This document shows positions 35,744 to 46,203 of a stretch of DNA of 64,000 nucleotides, one piece after another. Numbering within the stretch: position 1 is the stretch's first letter; every line of letters starts with the position of its first letter. Source of the stretch: Achromobacter xylosoxidans. GTDB lineage: Bacteria > Pseudomonadota > Gammaproteobacteria > Burkholderiales > Burkholderiaceae_B. The DNA is taken from assembly GCF_002192695.1 (NCBI RefSeq), contig NZ_MTLG01000065.1, positions 1 to 64,000 on the forward strand, read 5' to 3'. The translations under genes were made by a program, and so were the position numbers. The notes beneath the pieces are model-generated. The model worked only from the letters and a program-made list of their open reading frames with translations, had not been told where the DNA came from and ran no database searches.

Positions 35744-36241
35744 TCAGGCGGCCTGGATGGTCCAGGGCGCGTCAGGCAGATCGATCACTTCGCAATCCAC
35801 CGTGGTGCCTGCGCGTTCCAGCACGGCGAATTCGCCGTCTGCCAGCGCCATCAGCGGGTGGTGCCAGACATCCCTGTGCAGCGTGATGCCCACGCCCGCG
35901 CCCGCCATGAAGGCGCGCAGCGTGGCCAGGTCCGGCGCGTCCGCACCCAGCGCGACCAGCACCACATAGGGCGTGCCCGCCAGCGGCAGGAAGGTCTGGC
36001 TGCCCAGCCGGTGGCGTTCCAGCATGCGCGCGGCAAAGGGCAGGGCGATCGCCTGCGCGCGGAATACCGACAGCGACGGCCGGCCGCCCGCGTCCAGCAG
36101 ATCGGGTTCACCCATTTCCACGCGCAGCGAGGTGCCGGCGTTGATGGAACGGCCGGCGCGGCCGGCGCTGCTGACGACCTCGCCATAGGGCGCGAAGGCC
36201 GCGGCCGTCAGGGGCTGCGCTGTCAGAATGTTCGCAGCCAT
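35744..36241 (-). CDS. Ureidoglycolate lyase family protein (AllA-like)
   Basis: 165 residues of the AllA cupin-like family, which splits ureidoglycolate into glyoxylate and urea. Recognisable parts are FAPYGEVV near 16-24, NAGTSLRVEM near 34-44, ERHRLGSQTFLPL near 75-87 and HRDVWHHPLMAL near 120-132. The ATG overlaps the stop of the ATPase gene (TGATG). It is the last gene of the transporter operon, which suggests the imported compound is degraded through a ureido or hydroxy-acid intermediate. Confidence 0.8.
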   Translation of the reverse strand: MAANILTAQPLTAAAFAPYGEVVSSAGRAGRSINAGTSLRVEMGEPDLLDAGGRPSLSVFRAQAIALPFAARMLERHRLGSQTFLPLAGTPYVVLVALGADAPDLATLRAFMAGAGVGITLHRDVWHHPLMALADGEFAVLERAGTTVDCEVIDLPDAPWTIQAA

Positions 36242-36975
36242 CAGAAATTGATCCCCAGCCATTCGCGCACCTGCTCGTGCAGGTCGCCGGCGAAATCCTC
36301 GGGCGAGCCGGAGGCGGTGATCTCGCCCAGGCTCAGCACGTAGATGTGGTTGGACATGGCCACCACCCGGCGCACGTTGTGGTCCACCAGCAGGATGCCC
36401 ATGCCGGCATCGGCGAAGGCGCGGATCCATTGGAAGACTTCGGCCGCCACCCGCGGCGCCAGGCCGATGCTGGGCTCGTCGATCAGGCAGACCTGCGGCT
36501 GCACCATATAGGCTTTGGCGAATTCCAGCGACTTCTGCTGGCCGCCGGACAGGTTGCCGGCCTGGTCCTTGAGCTTTTCCTTCAGCACCGGAAAGCGCTC
36601 CAGCGTTTCCGCGTAGCGCGGCTCCAGTACATCGCCGTAGCGCTTGCGCCGGCCCTCCAGCGGCAGGCGCAGGTTCTCTTCCACCGTCAGGTAGGGGAAC
36701 AGGCTGGACTCCTGCGGGATGTACCACAGGCCGTCGTCGATCATGCGGTGCGGCGGCTGGCCCGAGATATCGCGCCCGGCGCGCGTGACGCGGCCGGACT
36801 TGGGCCGCAGAAAGCCGCAGATGGCCTTCATCAGCGTGGACTTGCCCGCGCCGTTCAGGCCGATCAGGCCGCTGATGCGGCCGGCCTGCACCGTGAGCGA
36901 GACGTTGCGCAGCACGTCGATGTCGCCCATGTAGCCCGCGGTCACGCCTTCCATGGCGAGCAGCGTGTCAGGCAT
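36241..36975 (-). CDS. ABC transporter ATP-binding protein, LivF type
   Basis: 244 residues with Walker A GLNGAGKST near 38-46, signature LSGGQQKSLEFAKA near 140, Walker B QVCLIDEPSIGL near 160, and a final switch histidine in LLVDHNVRR. It is the LivF-like half of a branched-chain amino acid/urea-type importer. Overlaps: 8 bases with the LivG-like gene upstream and 1 base with the AllA-like gene downstream. Confidence 0.9.
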   Translation of the reverse strand: MPDTLLAMEGVTAGYMGDIDVLRNVSLTVQAGRISGLIGLNGAGKSTLMKAICGFLRPKSGRVTRAGRDISGQPPHRMIDDGLWYIPQESSLFPYLTVEENLRLPLEGRRKRYGDVLEPRYAETLERFPVLKEKLKDQAGNLSGGQQKSLEFAKAYMVQPQVCLIDEPSIGLAPRVAAEVFQWIRAFADAGMGILLVDHNVRRVVAMSNHIYVLSLGEITASGSPEDFAGDLHEQVREWLGINF

Positions 36976-37705
36976 GGTCCTGCTCCTCTTGTCCCTGTTC
37001 GCCCAGATAGGCCTCGATCACCGCGGGTTCGCGCAGCACCTGCTGCGTGGGGCCGTCGGCCAGCACGCGGCCGGCGTTCATGCAGACCGAGCGCGGGCAC
37101 AGGTCCACCACCACCGGCATGTCGTGGCTCACCAGGATGAAGGTCTGGCCGCTCTGGTTGCGGCGGCGGATGAATTCCGACATGGTTTCCTTCATGACCG
37201 GATGCACCGCGGCGAAGGGTTCGTCCAGCAGCGCGATGCGCGGCGGCGCCATGAAGCAGGCGCCGAACTCCAGCAGCTTTTTCTGTCCGCCCGACAACTG
37301 GCCGGCATCCAGTTGCATGACGTGCATCAGCTTGAGTTCTTCCAGCAGTTCCAGCGCGCGGCGGCTGGCGGCCGTCTCGTCCAGGCCCATGGCCAGCCCG
37401 CACACGATCAGGTTGTCGTAGGCGCTGACGCGGTTGAAGACGCGGGTCATCTGGAACATGCGCAGCACGCCCAGCCGGGTCAGCTGGGTGGGGTTCAGGC
37501 CCATCACGCTGCGGCCGTCCAGCAGCACCTGGCCCGCGTCCGCCGCCAGGTGGCCGGACAGCACGTTGAGCAGGGTGGTCTTGCCGGACCCGTTGGGGCC
37601 GATTAGCCCCAGCAACTCACCGTCGGCGACGTCCATGCCTGCTCCGTTCACGGCCAGCAGGCCGCCGAAGCGCTTCTGTATGCCGGAGATCTGCAACAGT
37701 GCCAT
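36968..37705 (-). CDS. ABC transporter ATP-binding protein, LivG type
   Basis: 245 residues: Walker A GPNGSGKTT near 37-45, signature LSGGQKKLLEFG near 148, Walker B RIALLDEPFAAVHP, and the switch ILVSHDM. The ATG at 37705 overlaps the permease stop (TGATG), so the longer frame is not used. It pairs with the LivF-like ATPase downstream. Confidence 0.9.
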   Translation of the reverse strand: MALLQISGIQKRFGGLLAVNGAGMDVADGELLGLIGPNGSGKTTLLNVLSGHLAADAGQVLLDGRSVMGLNPTQLTRLGVLRMFQMTRVFNRVSAYDNLIVCGLAMGLDETAASRRALELLEELKLMHVMQLDAGQLSGGQKKLLEFGACFMAPPRIALLDEPFAAVHPVMKETMSEFIRRRNQSGQTFILVSHDMPVVVDLCPRSVCMNAGRVLADGPTQQVLREPAVIEAYLGEQGQEEQDHA

Positions 37706-38685
37706 CAGGCCCCCCTGGCGCTGGTGTTGGCGCCGCCAGAACGGCGCAGGAAGGCGCGGCGCGCCAGGCCCCACAGCCCTTCGCGGAAGAAGCGCGCGAA
37801 GATGATGACCAACAGCGCGAACACGATCATCTGGATGTTGCCCACGTCGCGCAGCAGTTCAGACGCGACATACACCAGCACCGCGCCCAGCAACGGCCCG
37901 ACCAGCGTGCCCATGCCGCCGATCACCACCATGGCGATCACCATGCCGGTCTGCGTCACGATGCCGAGTTCCGGGCTGACCAGCTGCGCGAAGGTGCCGT
38001 ACAGGCCGCCGGCAAAGCCGCAGATGGCGCAACTGATCAGGAAGGCCAGCGTCTTGTAGCGCACGACGTCGATGCCCCGGCTGGCCGCGCCGATCTCGTC
38101 GTCGCGGATGGCCTGAAGGAAACGGCCGGGCCGCGCCCGCAGCAGCAGGAAGATCAGCAGCGTCACCGCCGCCAGCGCGGCCAGGAACAGGTAGTAGTTG
38201 CCCACCCGGCTTTCCAGCAGCGCCGGCACGTGCAAGCCCTGGTCGCCCCGCGTGAAGTCGATGGAGTTGTAGATCACCAGGCGCACGATCTCGGCGAAGG
38301 ACAGCGTGGTCAGCGCCAGGTAGGGGCCCGACAGCCGCAGCACGATGCGGCCCAGCACCAGTCCGACCAACCCCGGCACCACCGCGGAAAGCGGCAGGCC
38401 CAGCCATAGCGGCACCTTCCAGTGGTAGGCCAGGAGGCCGGTGGTGTAGCCGCCCAGCATGGCGAAGGCGGCCGGCGCCAGCGAGAACTGGCCGGCGTAG
38501 CCCGCCAGCAGGTTCCAGCCGCAGGCCAGCATGGCGAAGTACATGCTGACGATCAGCACGCCCAGCCAGTAGGGCGAGGACACGCCCAGCGGCAGCAGCG
38601 CCAGCACCGCCAGGAACGCCAGCGACAGCCGCATTTCCTGGGTGAGTTTGTTGCGCAGCAGATTGGGATGAGCCAGCGGATCCAT
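37705..38685 (-). CDS. ABC transporter permease, LivM type
   Basis: 326 residues, about 9-10 membrane helices, ending in a hydrophilic tail. GRIVLRLSGPYLALTTLSFAE and the coupling region AIRDDEIGAASRGIDV near 200 are typical LivM features. It is 2 bases downstream of the LivH-like gene and overlaps LivG by one base. Confidence 0.9.
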   Translation of the reverse strand: MDPLAHPNLLRNKLTQEMRLSLAFLAVLALLPLGVSSPYWLGVLIVSMYFAMLACGWNLLAGYAGQFSLAPAAFAMLGGYTTGLLAYHWKVPLWLGLPLSAVVPGLVGLVLGRIVLRLSGPYLALTTLSFAEIVRLVIYNSIDFTRGDQGLHVPALLESRVGNYYLFLAALAAVTLLIFLLLRARPGRFLQAIRDDEIGAASRGIDVVRYKTLAFLISCAICGFAGGLYGTFAQLVSPELGIVTQTGMVIAMVVIGGMGTLVGPLLGAVLVYVASELLRDVGNIQMIVFALLVIIFARFFREGLWGLARRAFLRRSGGANTSARGA

Positions 38686-38687
38686 GT

Positions 38688-39578
38688 TCAGACCTCCCGC
38701 GCGCGTTCGCCGAACAGGCCCTTGGGCCGGAACAGCAGGATCAGGATCAGCAAGGCCAGGCCGAAGGTGTCGCGGTAGTCATAGGACAGGTAGACCGCGC
38801 CGAAGCTCTCCAGCACCCCCAGCGCCAGCGCCGCCACGATGCTGCCGGGGATCGAACCCATGCCGCCGATCACCACGATCACATAGGACTTGATTGCCGG
38901 AAACGCGCCCACGTCGGGCGCCGGGTTGATGACCGGCGCCAGCAGCGCGCCGGCCAGCGCCGCCAGCACGCCGGAGGCCATGAAGATGATGCTGCTGGCG
39001 CGCGCGGTGTCGATGCCGGCAATGGAGGCGCCCAGCCGGTTCTGCGCCACCGCCTGCACCTGCCGGCCCCACAGCGAACGCTTGATGAAGAGCGCCAGCC
39101 CGATCAGCAGCACGATGGAGAGACCCGCCGTGATCAGCTTCTGGCCGCTCATCATGAAGGGGCCGACGGCCATGCGCGTCACGTCGGACAGTGCCGGGCC
39201 GCGCATGGGATAGGGCCCCACCACCTTGTCCACCAGGTTGATCAGCAGCAGCGACAGGCCGAAGGTAACCACCACCGCGTACTCGTCCTTCATCAGCCCC
39301 CAGGAGCCGTAGCCCGCGTACAGCGGGCGCATCAGCCAGCGTTCCGTGGCCCAGCCCAGCAGCGCGCCGGCGGCCGCGGCCACCGGCAGCGCCAGCCAGG
39401 GTGGCACGCCCAGGGCCAGCGACACCAGGGTGTAGGTGTAGGCGCCTATCATGTAGAACTCGCCATGGGCGAAGTTCACGACCTTCAGAATGCCGAAGAT
39501 CATGGTCAGGCCGACCGCCATCAGCGCGTAGTACAGGCCGATGATCAGGCCGTTGACGAACAGGTCCAATGCCAGCAC
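38688..39578 (-). CDS. ABC transporter permease, LivH type
   Basis: 296 residues, about 8 membrane helices. The N-terminal LFVNGLIIGLYYALMAVGLT and NFAHGEFYMIGAY are LivH hallmarks, and the coupling loop VQAVAQNRLGASIAGID is near 195. It is separated from the binding-protein gene by 146 bases holding two adjacent hairpins. Confidence 0.9.
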   Translation of the reverse strand: MLALDLFVNGLIIGLYYALMAVGLTMIFGILKVVNFAHGEFYMIGAYTYTLVSLALGVPPWLALPVAAAAGALLGWATERWLMRPLYAGYGSWGLMKDEYAVVVTFGLSLLLINLVDKVVGPYPMRGPALSDVTRMAVGPFMMSGQKLITAGLSIVLLIGLALFIKRSLWGRQVQAVAQNRLGASIAGIDTARASSIIFMASGVLAALAGALLAPVINPAPDVGAFPAIKSYVIVVIGGMGSIPGSIVAALALGVLESFGAVYLSYDYRDTFGLALLILILLFRPKGLFGERAREV

Positions 39579-39644
39579 TCGATTCTCCCTGGCGCCGGGG
39601 CGTGGCCCGGCGTGTTGCGGTCATGCTGTGGAGGCGATCCGGTT

Positions 39645-39693
39645 CTTTTTGCCGCCGGGCCGCCCCAAGGCAAAAAGCGCCCCCTCGGGGGGC
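39645..39693 (-). terminator. Intercistronic double hairpin
   Basis: CTTTTTGCC (39645-39653) pairs with GGCAAAAAG (39669-39677), and GCCCCC (39679-39684) with GGGGGC (39688-39693). It lies between the binding-protein gene and the permeases in the direction of transcription, so it may be a partial terminator or RNA-stability element giving more binding protein than permease. Similar blocks, as I recall, are common between genes in this family of bacteria. Confidence 0.6.
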
Positions 39694-39724
39694 AGCAAGC
39701 CGAAGGCGCGGCGTGGGGGCACTG

Positions 39725-40933
39725 TTATTTGGCCGGTTTGACCAGCTTTTCCACCTGCAGCGGCTGGCCTGTGGCCTGGATCAGCGTGGTCTTGCTCAGC
39801 GGCTGGTCGACCTCCGTCAGCTGGTAGGTGACGTAGGGGATGTCGACCCACTGCTGGTAGGTGTAGCCCGGCTGCTGCGAGAAACCGAACTTGCCGCGCA
39901 CGCCTTCGAACTGCATGCCTTGCAGCGCCTTGATGATGGCGGCGCTGTCGGTGGACTTGGCCTCTTCGATCGCGCGGGCGATCAGGAGCACGGAGTCCGC
40001 GGCCTGGAAGATCAGGCGGTTGGGTTCGGTCTTGGCCTGCTTCTGGTAGGTGGCGGCCACGTCCAGGCCCATCTGCGGCATGGGCATCTGCGGGTGGTAC
40101 AGGCCGAAGGCCAGCATGTACTTGCCGGCTTCCTTTACGTTCTTCCAGAAGTCGGGATAGTCGGCGATGCCGGCGCCGTCGTAGAACCAGGTCTTGGCGC
40201 TGGGCGCCACGCCTTGTTCGTACAGCTGGTTCATCAGGATGTAGGCGGCCGGCGGCAGCATGATGTTGACCACCAGCTCGGGCGGACTTGCGCGCAGCGG
40301 CAGCACCGCTGGCGTGAAGTCCTTGCCGGCGCGGTCCAGCGCGATGTACTTGTACTGGGTCTGCGGCGCGGCCTTCTTGAGGAACTCGCCCAGCAGCTTG
40401 GCCTGGCCGATGCCGTAGTCGGTGTTCTCGGCGAAGGCGACCACGCTCTTGACCTTCAGCGCGGCGATGGTGTCGGCCATGGCGCTGGAGACGCGGGTGT
40501 TGTAGTTGGCCGGATTGAAGACTTCCGGATAACCCTTGGCGCGCACGTCGTCGGACCAGCAATTGGTGTTGACGTAGGGCACCTTGTAGCGGTGCGCGAC
40601 CTCGATCTCGGCCAGGCAGACCGAGCTTTGGTGGCCGCCCGTCACGGCCACGACCTTGTCGCGCGAGATCAGTTTTTCGGCCGCCGCGCGGCCCTTTTCC
40701 GGAATGCCCTGGTTGTCTTCGTAGATGATCTTCAGCGGCCGGCCCAGCACGCCGCCCTTGTCGTTGATCATCTTGGCGATGATCTCCACGCCATCCTTCA
40801 CCTGGGTGCCTTGCACCACCGAGCCGGGCGGGGATTGCGCGATGCTCACGCCGATGACGACAGGATCGGCGCCGTGGGCGGCAGAGGCAAGTACGACCGC
40901 GGATACGGCTGCGGCTAAGCGAAGCAGTTTCAT
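39725..40933 (-). CDS. ABC transporter substrate-binding protein (Liv/urea type)
   Basis: 402 residues with a Sec signal ending near AHGAD (residue 22), so periplasmic. It is of the leucine/amide-binding (Peripla_BP_6) class: VVIGVSIAQSPPG at the mature start, GGVLGRPLKIIYEDNQG near 60, AVTGGHQSSVCLAEIEVA near 95. The ligand is not predictable. The downstream amidase-type and ureidoglycolate-type enzymes favour an amide or ureide. It is the first gene of the transporter operon, behind the GntR-type site at 41030. Confidence 0.9.
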   Translation of the reverse strand: MKLLRLAAAVSAVVLASAAHGADPVVIGVSIAQSPPGSVVQGTQVKDGVEIIAKMINDKGGVLGRPLKIIYEDNQGIPEKGRAAAEKLISRDKVVAVTGGHQSSVCLAEIEVAHRYKVPYVNTNCWSDDVRAKGYPEVFNPANYNTRVSSAMADTIAALKVKSVVAFAENTDYGIGQAKLLGEFLKKAAPQTQYKYIALDRAGKDFTPAVLPLRASPPELVVNIMLPPAAYILMNQLYEQGVAPSAKTWFYDGAGIADYPDFWKNVKEAGKYMLAFGLYHPQMPMPQMGLDVAATYQKQAKTEPNRLIFQAADSVLLIARAIEEAKSTDSAAIIKALQGMQFEGVRGKFGFSQQPGYTYQQWVDIPYVTYQLTEVDQPLSKTTLIQATGQPLQVEKLVKPAK

Positions 40934-41029
40934 CGTGGTTTCCTTTTGGAAAGGATCAACGGCGATGCCGTCGCTCGCGCGGGCGAGGCGTCGGCGGGCG
41001 GGAACTCTGCTTGTTTGTAATCTTGTAGT

Positions 41030-41045
41030 ACCGGTCTGACCAGTT
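41030..41045. promoter_or_regulatory. GntR-type operator before the ABC operon
   Basis: ACCGGTCTGACCAGTT, core GGTCTGACC (41033-41041). It is identical except for the central base to the site at 42749-42764 beside the GntR gene. It lies 97 bases upstream of the binding-protein start. Confidence 0.75.
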
Positions 41046-41101
41046 AGGGCTTACCAGCATGGAGGCCGGGGCCGGCGATGGCGCCGGCCCCGGTGGCGGC
41101 G

Positions 41102-42673
<1,572 letters not shown>

Positions 42674-42748
42674 GAGCGGCGCTATGTACGAGAAAGTGCG
42701 AGGGGCCCGCGGCCGTGCCGGGGCGCTTTGCAGTACGGCTTTATCCTA

Positions 42749-42764
42749 ACCGGTCAGACCAGTT
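42749..42764. promoter_or_regulatory. GntR-type operator between amidase and GntR genes
   Basis: ACCGGTCAGACCAGTT, core GGTCAGACC (42752-42760). Together with 41030-41045 it defines a motif CCGGTCnGACCAG typical in form of FadR-subfamily sites. Confidence 0.75.
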
Positions 42765-42848
42765 GAATGTCATAATGCCCAGGCAGTATATGGCTGTCAA
42801 CGCCAAACCGGGGCGGCTGCCGCGCACCCATGCCTTGAGAATTCCGCG

Positions 42849-43538
42849 ATGAACACCGTCGAACACATAGCCCAGCAGTTGCAGGCCCGCATCCGCCAGC
42901 GCGATTGGGCCGAGGCCGGCAAGCTGCCGGGGCAGCGCCAACTGGCCGAAGAGCTGGGCGTGAGCCGCGCCTCGCTGCGCGAGGCCATCACCATGTTGGA
43001 AGGGCTGGGGCTGCTGCGCAGCGAGGCCGGCCGCGGCGTGTTCATCGCCCGGCCCGGCGAAAAAGGCCTGGGCAGCGCCTACGGCCGCTGGCGCTTCCAG
43101 GGCCGCTATGCCTTGCGCGACGTCTACCTGGTGCGCAACCAGCTGGAGGAACTGGCCGCCGGCCTGGCCGCGGGCGTGGTCACGCAGGCGGGGCTGGCCC
43201 GCCTGCGCGCCACCATCACGCACATGGAGCAGGCCGCCGACGCCGGCGACCTGGTGGCCATGTCGGAAGGCGACCGCGCCTTCCATGCCTGCCTGTACGA
43301 GATCGCCGGCAGCCCCATGCTGCTGGATCTGGCCGAGAACATCGCCGAAGTGGTGGACGGCAGCCGGCAGGTCGCGTTCGCCGATCCGGCGCGCGTGCGC
43401 GAGCCCATCCACGAACACGCGGCCATCATCGACGCGCTGGCCACCGGTTCGGCCGAAGCCGCGCGCCGCGCCATGCGCGCCCACATCTGCAACGTGGCCG
43501 ACCGCGCGGGCTTGTCGCTGACGATCCCGGGCGCCTGA
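42849..43538 (+). CDS. GntR-family regulator (FadR/FCD subfamily)
   Basis: 229 residues: winged helix (LPGQRQLAEELGVSRASLRE near 26-45) and an all-helical FCD domain whose metal-binding histidines are plausible at DRAFHACLYEIAG and HEHAAIIDAL. It is divergent from the amidase. The two matching operators suggest it is the local repressor of the amidase and the ABC operon and is released by the substrate. It is convergent with the DUF1185 gene, 6 bases apart. Confidence 0.88.
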   Translation: MNTVEHIAQQLQARIRQRDWAEAGKLPGQRQLAEELGVSRASLREAITMLEGLGLLRSEAGRGVFIARPGEKGLGSAYGRWRFQGRYALRDVYLVRNQLEELAAGLAAGVVTQAGLARLRATITHMEQAADAGDLVAMSEGDRAFHACLYEIAGSPMLLDLAENIAEVVDGSRQVAFADPARVREPIHEHAAIIDALATGSAEAARRAMRAHICNVADRAGLSLTIPGA

Positions 43539-43544
43539 GTCCTC

Positions 43545-44126
43545 CTACCGCTGTCCGTCGTGCACGGACACGGCTTCCTTGGTCAGCCCGCCCAGCCGCG
43601 AATGCACCCGGCCGCCCGTGCCCATGACCAGGGCGAACAGGATTTCGTTGGCGCGCGGCGCGTCCTGGATGCCGATCTCGATGCTGTTGAAGTGGCTGCG
43701 CACATACGAGGCATGGATGTAGTGCACCGGCACCATCATGCGGTAGCCGGCCACGGCCACGGCCTTGACCGCGGGCACCATGGCGCGGGGTTCGCCCAGC
43801 ACGCTGCGCATGGCCCAGCCGCCGGCCTCGTGCCAGACCGCGCCGTGTTCCATTTCGCCGTCCAGGCCGACGATGGCGGCCTTGCTGTAGACCTCGATCC
43901 GGTCCTTGCCGCCCAGCGTCTCGACCAGTTCGGTCGCCAGCAGCGTGCCCAGGCTGCGCAGTTCGGCCATGAAGGGCATCAGGTCCGGCTCGTAGCGGCC
44001 GGCGTAGGGATTGCGGATGACGGCGCAGGCGGCGGCAAGCGTCAGCGGCCGCTCGGGCGCCGGGCCGTTCTCGTGGTAAGTGGTCTCGACGATGAGGCAG
44101 CGTTTGCGGATATCGATCAGCGACAT
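43545..44126 (-). CDS. DUF1185 (amino acid synthesis family) protein
   Basis: 193 residues of the DUF1185 family, found mostly in proteobacterial catabolic clusters; its reaction is unknown. Conserved parts: IRNPYAGRYEPDLMPFM near 37-53, KAAIVGLDGEMEHGA near 83-97, VPVHYIHASYVRSHFNSIEI near 135-155. A Bordetella member has a known structure, as I recall. The ATG at 44126 is internal to a longer frame. It follows the Bug-type binding protein by 35 bases and is last in a three-gene operon. Confidence 0.8.
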   Translation of the reverse strand: MSLIDIRKRCLIVETTYHENGPAPERPLTLAAACAVIRNPYAGRYEPDLMPFMAELRSLGTLLATELVETLGGKDRIEVYSKAAIVGLDGEMEHGAVWHEAGGWAMRSVLGEPRAMVPAVKAVAVAGYRMMVPVHYIHASYVRSHFNSIEIGIQDAPRANEILFALVMGTGGRVHSRLGGLTKEAVSVHDGQR

Positions 44127-44161
44127 GCGGGGAATTCCTGGTAGCGGTTGAAAGAGGGCGT

Positions 44162-45127
44162 TCACTGCGGCGGAATGCCGGTTTCCTTGACGATGGCCGC
44201 CCATTTGTCGATCTCGGCGCGCACGAAGCCGCCGAATTCGGCCGGGGTCTGCTGCTTGACGGTCAGGCCCTGGCGTTCATAGGTCTGCTTGAGTTCGCCG
44301 TTGGCCAGCGCCTTGCCCAGCGATTGCGACAGGCGTTGGACCACGGGCGCGGGCAGGCCGGCCGGGCCCATCAGGCCGAACCACACGGTCAGGTCGAAGC
44401 CGGCGGCGCCGGTTTCATTGAGCGTGGGGATGTCCGGGGCCAAGGGAAAACGTTCGGGGGTGCTGACCCCGTAGGTCTTGACCTTGCCGGCGCGCGCTTG
44501 CTGCAGGCCATTGGCCAGGTCGGTGAAGGTAAGGTCGACGGTGCCGCCGATGACGTCGGTGAGCGCCTGGGGGCCGCCGCGGTAGGGCACCGGCGTGACG
44601 TTGATCTTGCCCATGGCCGCCAGCTTGGCACCGAACACCTGCGCGCTGCCCGAACCATAGGCATAGGTCAGCTTGCCCGGATGCTGGGCGCCATAGGCAA
44701 ACAGATCGGATACCTTGGTGCCCGGCATGCGCGGCGAACCCACCAGCAGATAGGGCGTCTCGGCCACGGCGCCGATGGGCGCGAGGTCGGTGGCCGGGTT
44801 GTAGGGCAGGTCCTTGAACAGGCTCACGCCGCTGGCCGCGGTGGACACGCCCACCACCACCAGGGTGTAGCCGTCGGGCTTGGCGCGGGCCACGTCGTGG
44901 GTGCCGATGATGCCGTTGGCGCCGGGTTTGTTCTCCACCACCACGGGCTGGCCCAAATCGTCGGCCATGGCTTTACCCAGGCTGCGGGCCACCACGTCGG
45001 TGATGCTGCCTGGCGGGAAGGGCACGACCATGCGGATGGGGTGGTCGGGATAGCCCGCGGCGCCGGCGGGCGCGAGCGGCGCGCCCAGCACCAGCGCCAG
45101 CGCAAGCGCGGCGGCGGATCGTTTCAT
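44162..45127 (-). CDS. Bug/TctC-family periplasmic binding protein
   Basis: 321 residues with a Sec signal ending near AGAAGYP (residue 24). It is a tripartite tricarboxylate transporter receptor of the Bug family, abundant in Bordetella and Achromobacter: YPDHPIRMVVPFPPGSITD, PVVVENKPGANGIIGTH and a C-terminal TPAEFGGFVRAEIDKWA are family marks. No TctA/TctB membrane genes are beside it, so it is an orphan receptor, as many Bug proteins are. Ligand unknown, probably a carboxylate related to the pathway here. Confidence 0.88.
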   Translation of the reverse strand: MKRSAAALALALVLGAPLAPAGAAGYPDHPIRMVVPFPPGSITDVVARSLGKAMADDLGQPVVVENKPGANGIIGTHDVARAKPDGYTLVVVGVSTAASGVSLFKDLPYNPATDLAPIGAVAETPYLLVGSPRMPGTKVSDLFAYGAQHPGKLTYAYGSGSAQVFGAKLAAMGKINVTPVPYRGGPQALTDVIGGTVDLTFTDLANGLQQARAGKVKTYGVSTPERFPLAPDIPTLNETGAAGFDLTVWFGLMGPAGLPAPVVQRLSQSLGKALANGELKQTYERQGLTVKQQTPAEFGGFVRAEIDKWAAIVKETGIPPQ

Positions 45128-45169
45128 GCAGGTCTCCTGTGGATGTCGTTATCGTTGGCGTCCGGCGCT

Positions 45170-46078
45170 TCAGGCCGGAGCCGGGGTTTCCAGGCGTTGC
45201 AGGTAGCGGTGGATCTCGGTGTTGTCCACGCCGGCGGGCATGTCCGCGAGCGCGCGCTGCCACAGCGCCGTGCACAGCGACAGCTGCGTCGCGGGAACGC
45301 CGGCCAGCGCCTGCAGCGCGTTCGCGGTGCGCAGGTCCTTGGCCATCAGCGCCAGGGCGAAGCCGCCGTTGTAGCTGCCGGGCACGATGAACTGGCGCAG
45401 CTTGGTTTCGGTGGCGACGTTGCGGCCGCTGGAGGCGTTGAGCACGTCGGTGAACACCTCCAGGTCCAGGTCCATGCGCTGCGCGATCAAGAGCGCTTCG
45501 CTGGCGGCCAGCAGGCCGGCGGCGTAGACGTAGTTGTTCAGCGCCTTCATGGCGTGGGCGGAACCCACGGCGCCGGTGTGGATGAGCGAAGCGCCCATGC
45601 GCGAGAGCAGGGGGCGCACGCGCGCCAGGCCGTCGGCATCGGCGCCCACCATGATGGCCAGGGTGCCGGCGGCCGCCTTGGCCACCGCGCCCGACACTGG
45701 CGCGTCGATGAGCGTCACGCTAGCCGCGCGCAGTAGTGGCGCCAGCCGCAGCGTTTCGGCCGGGTTGGACGAGCCCATGTCCAGCAGTACGGAGCCGGGG
45801 CGCATCACGCTCGCCAGCCCGTGCTCGCCTTCGATCACCGCGTTGGTGATGGCGCTGTCGGGCAGCATGGTGATGACCACGTCGCAAGCGCCCAGGGCTT
45901 GCAGGCCGGCGGCCGGCTTGAGCGTCTGGTTCCAGGCGGGGTGCCCGGCCAGGCGCTGCAGGCGCGCGGGATCGCGGTCATACGCCAGGATGTTGTAGCG
46001 CTCCTCGCCGCGGGCGAGGTTTTCCAGCATGGGCAGGCCCATCATGCCCAGGCCCACGAATCCTACGGTGAGTGTCAT
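45170..46078 (-). CDS. 3-hydroxyisobutyrate-dehydrogenase-family oxidoreductase
   Basis: 302 residues, beta-hydroxyacid dehydrogenase family. NAD(P) motif GFVGLGMMGLPM at 7-18, substrate motif DAPVSGAVAKAAAGTLAIMV near 122, and catalytic lysine in AMKALNNYVYAAG near 172. It oxidises a 3-hydroxy acid or reduces the semialdehyde. It is first in the operon with the Bug and DUF1185 genes and divergent from the LysR regulator. Confidence 0.88.
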   Translation of the reverse strand: MTLTVGFVGLGMMGLPMLENLARGEERYNILAYDRDPARLQRLAGHPAWNQTLKPAAGLQALGACDVVITMLPDSAITNAVIEGEHGLASVMRPGSVLLDMGSSNPAETLRLAPLLRAASVTLIDAPVSGAVAKAAAGTLAIMVGADADGLARVRPLLSRMGASLIHTGAVGSAHAMKALNNYVYAAGLLAASEALLIAQRMDLDLEVFTDVLNASSGRNVATETKLRQFIVPGSYNGGFALALMAKDLRTANALQALAGVPATQLSLCTALWQRALADMPAGVDNTEIHRYLQRLETPAPA

Positions 46079-46171
46079 GCATTCCCTTTATCGAATCGTC
46101 CTGGAAAGCGCGCCAGGAGCCATCTGGGATGCTAATGAATGCGGGATTGCAGCGCCTATGCTAAGTTGGCC

Positions 46172-46195
46172 AGGGGTTATAACAAACGATTATCG
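46172..46195. promoter_or_regulatory. AT-rich divergent promoter, LysR-type site
   Basis: GTTATAAC palindrome (46176-46183) followed by AAACGATTATC just before the LysR start. This is the only AT-rich patch between the divergent genes and the likely LysR binding region; the exact site is not certain. Confidence 0.35.
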
Positions 46196-46203
46196 GATCA
46201 GCC

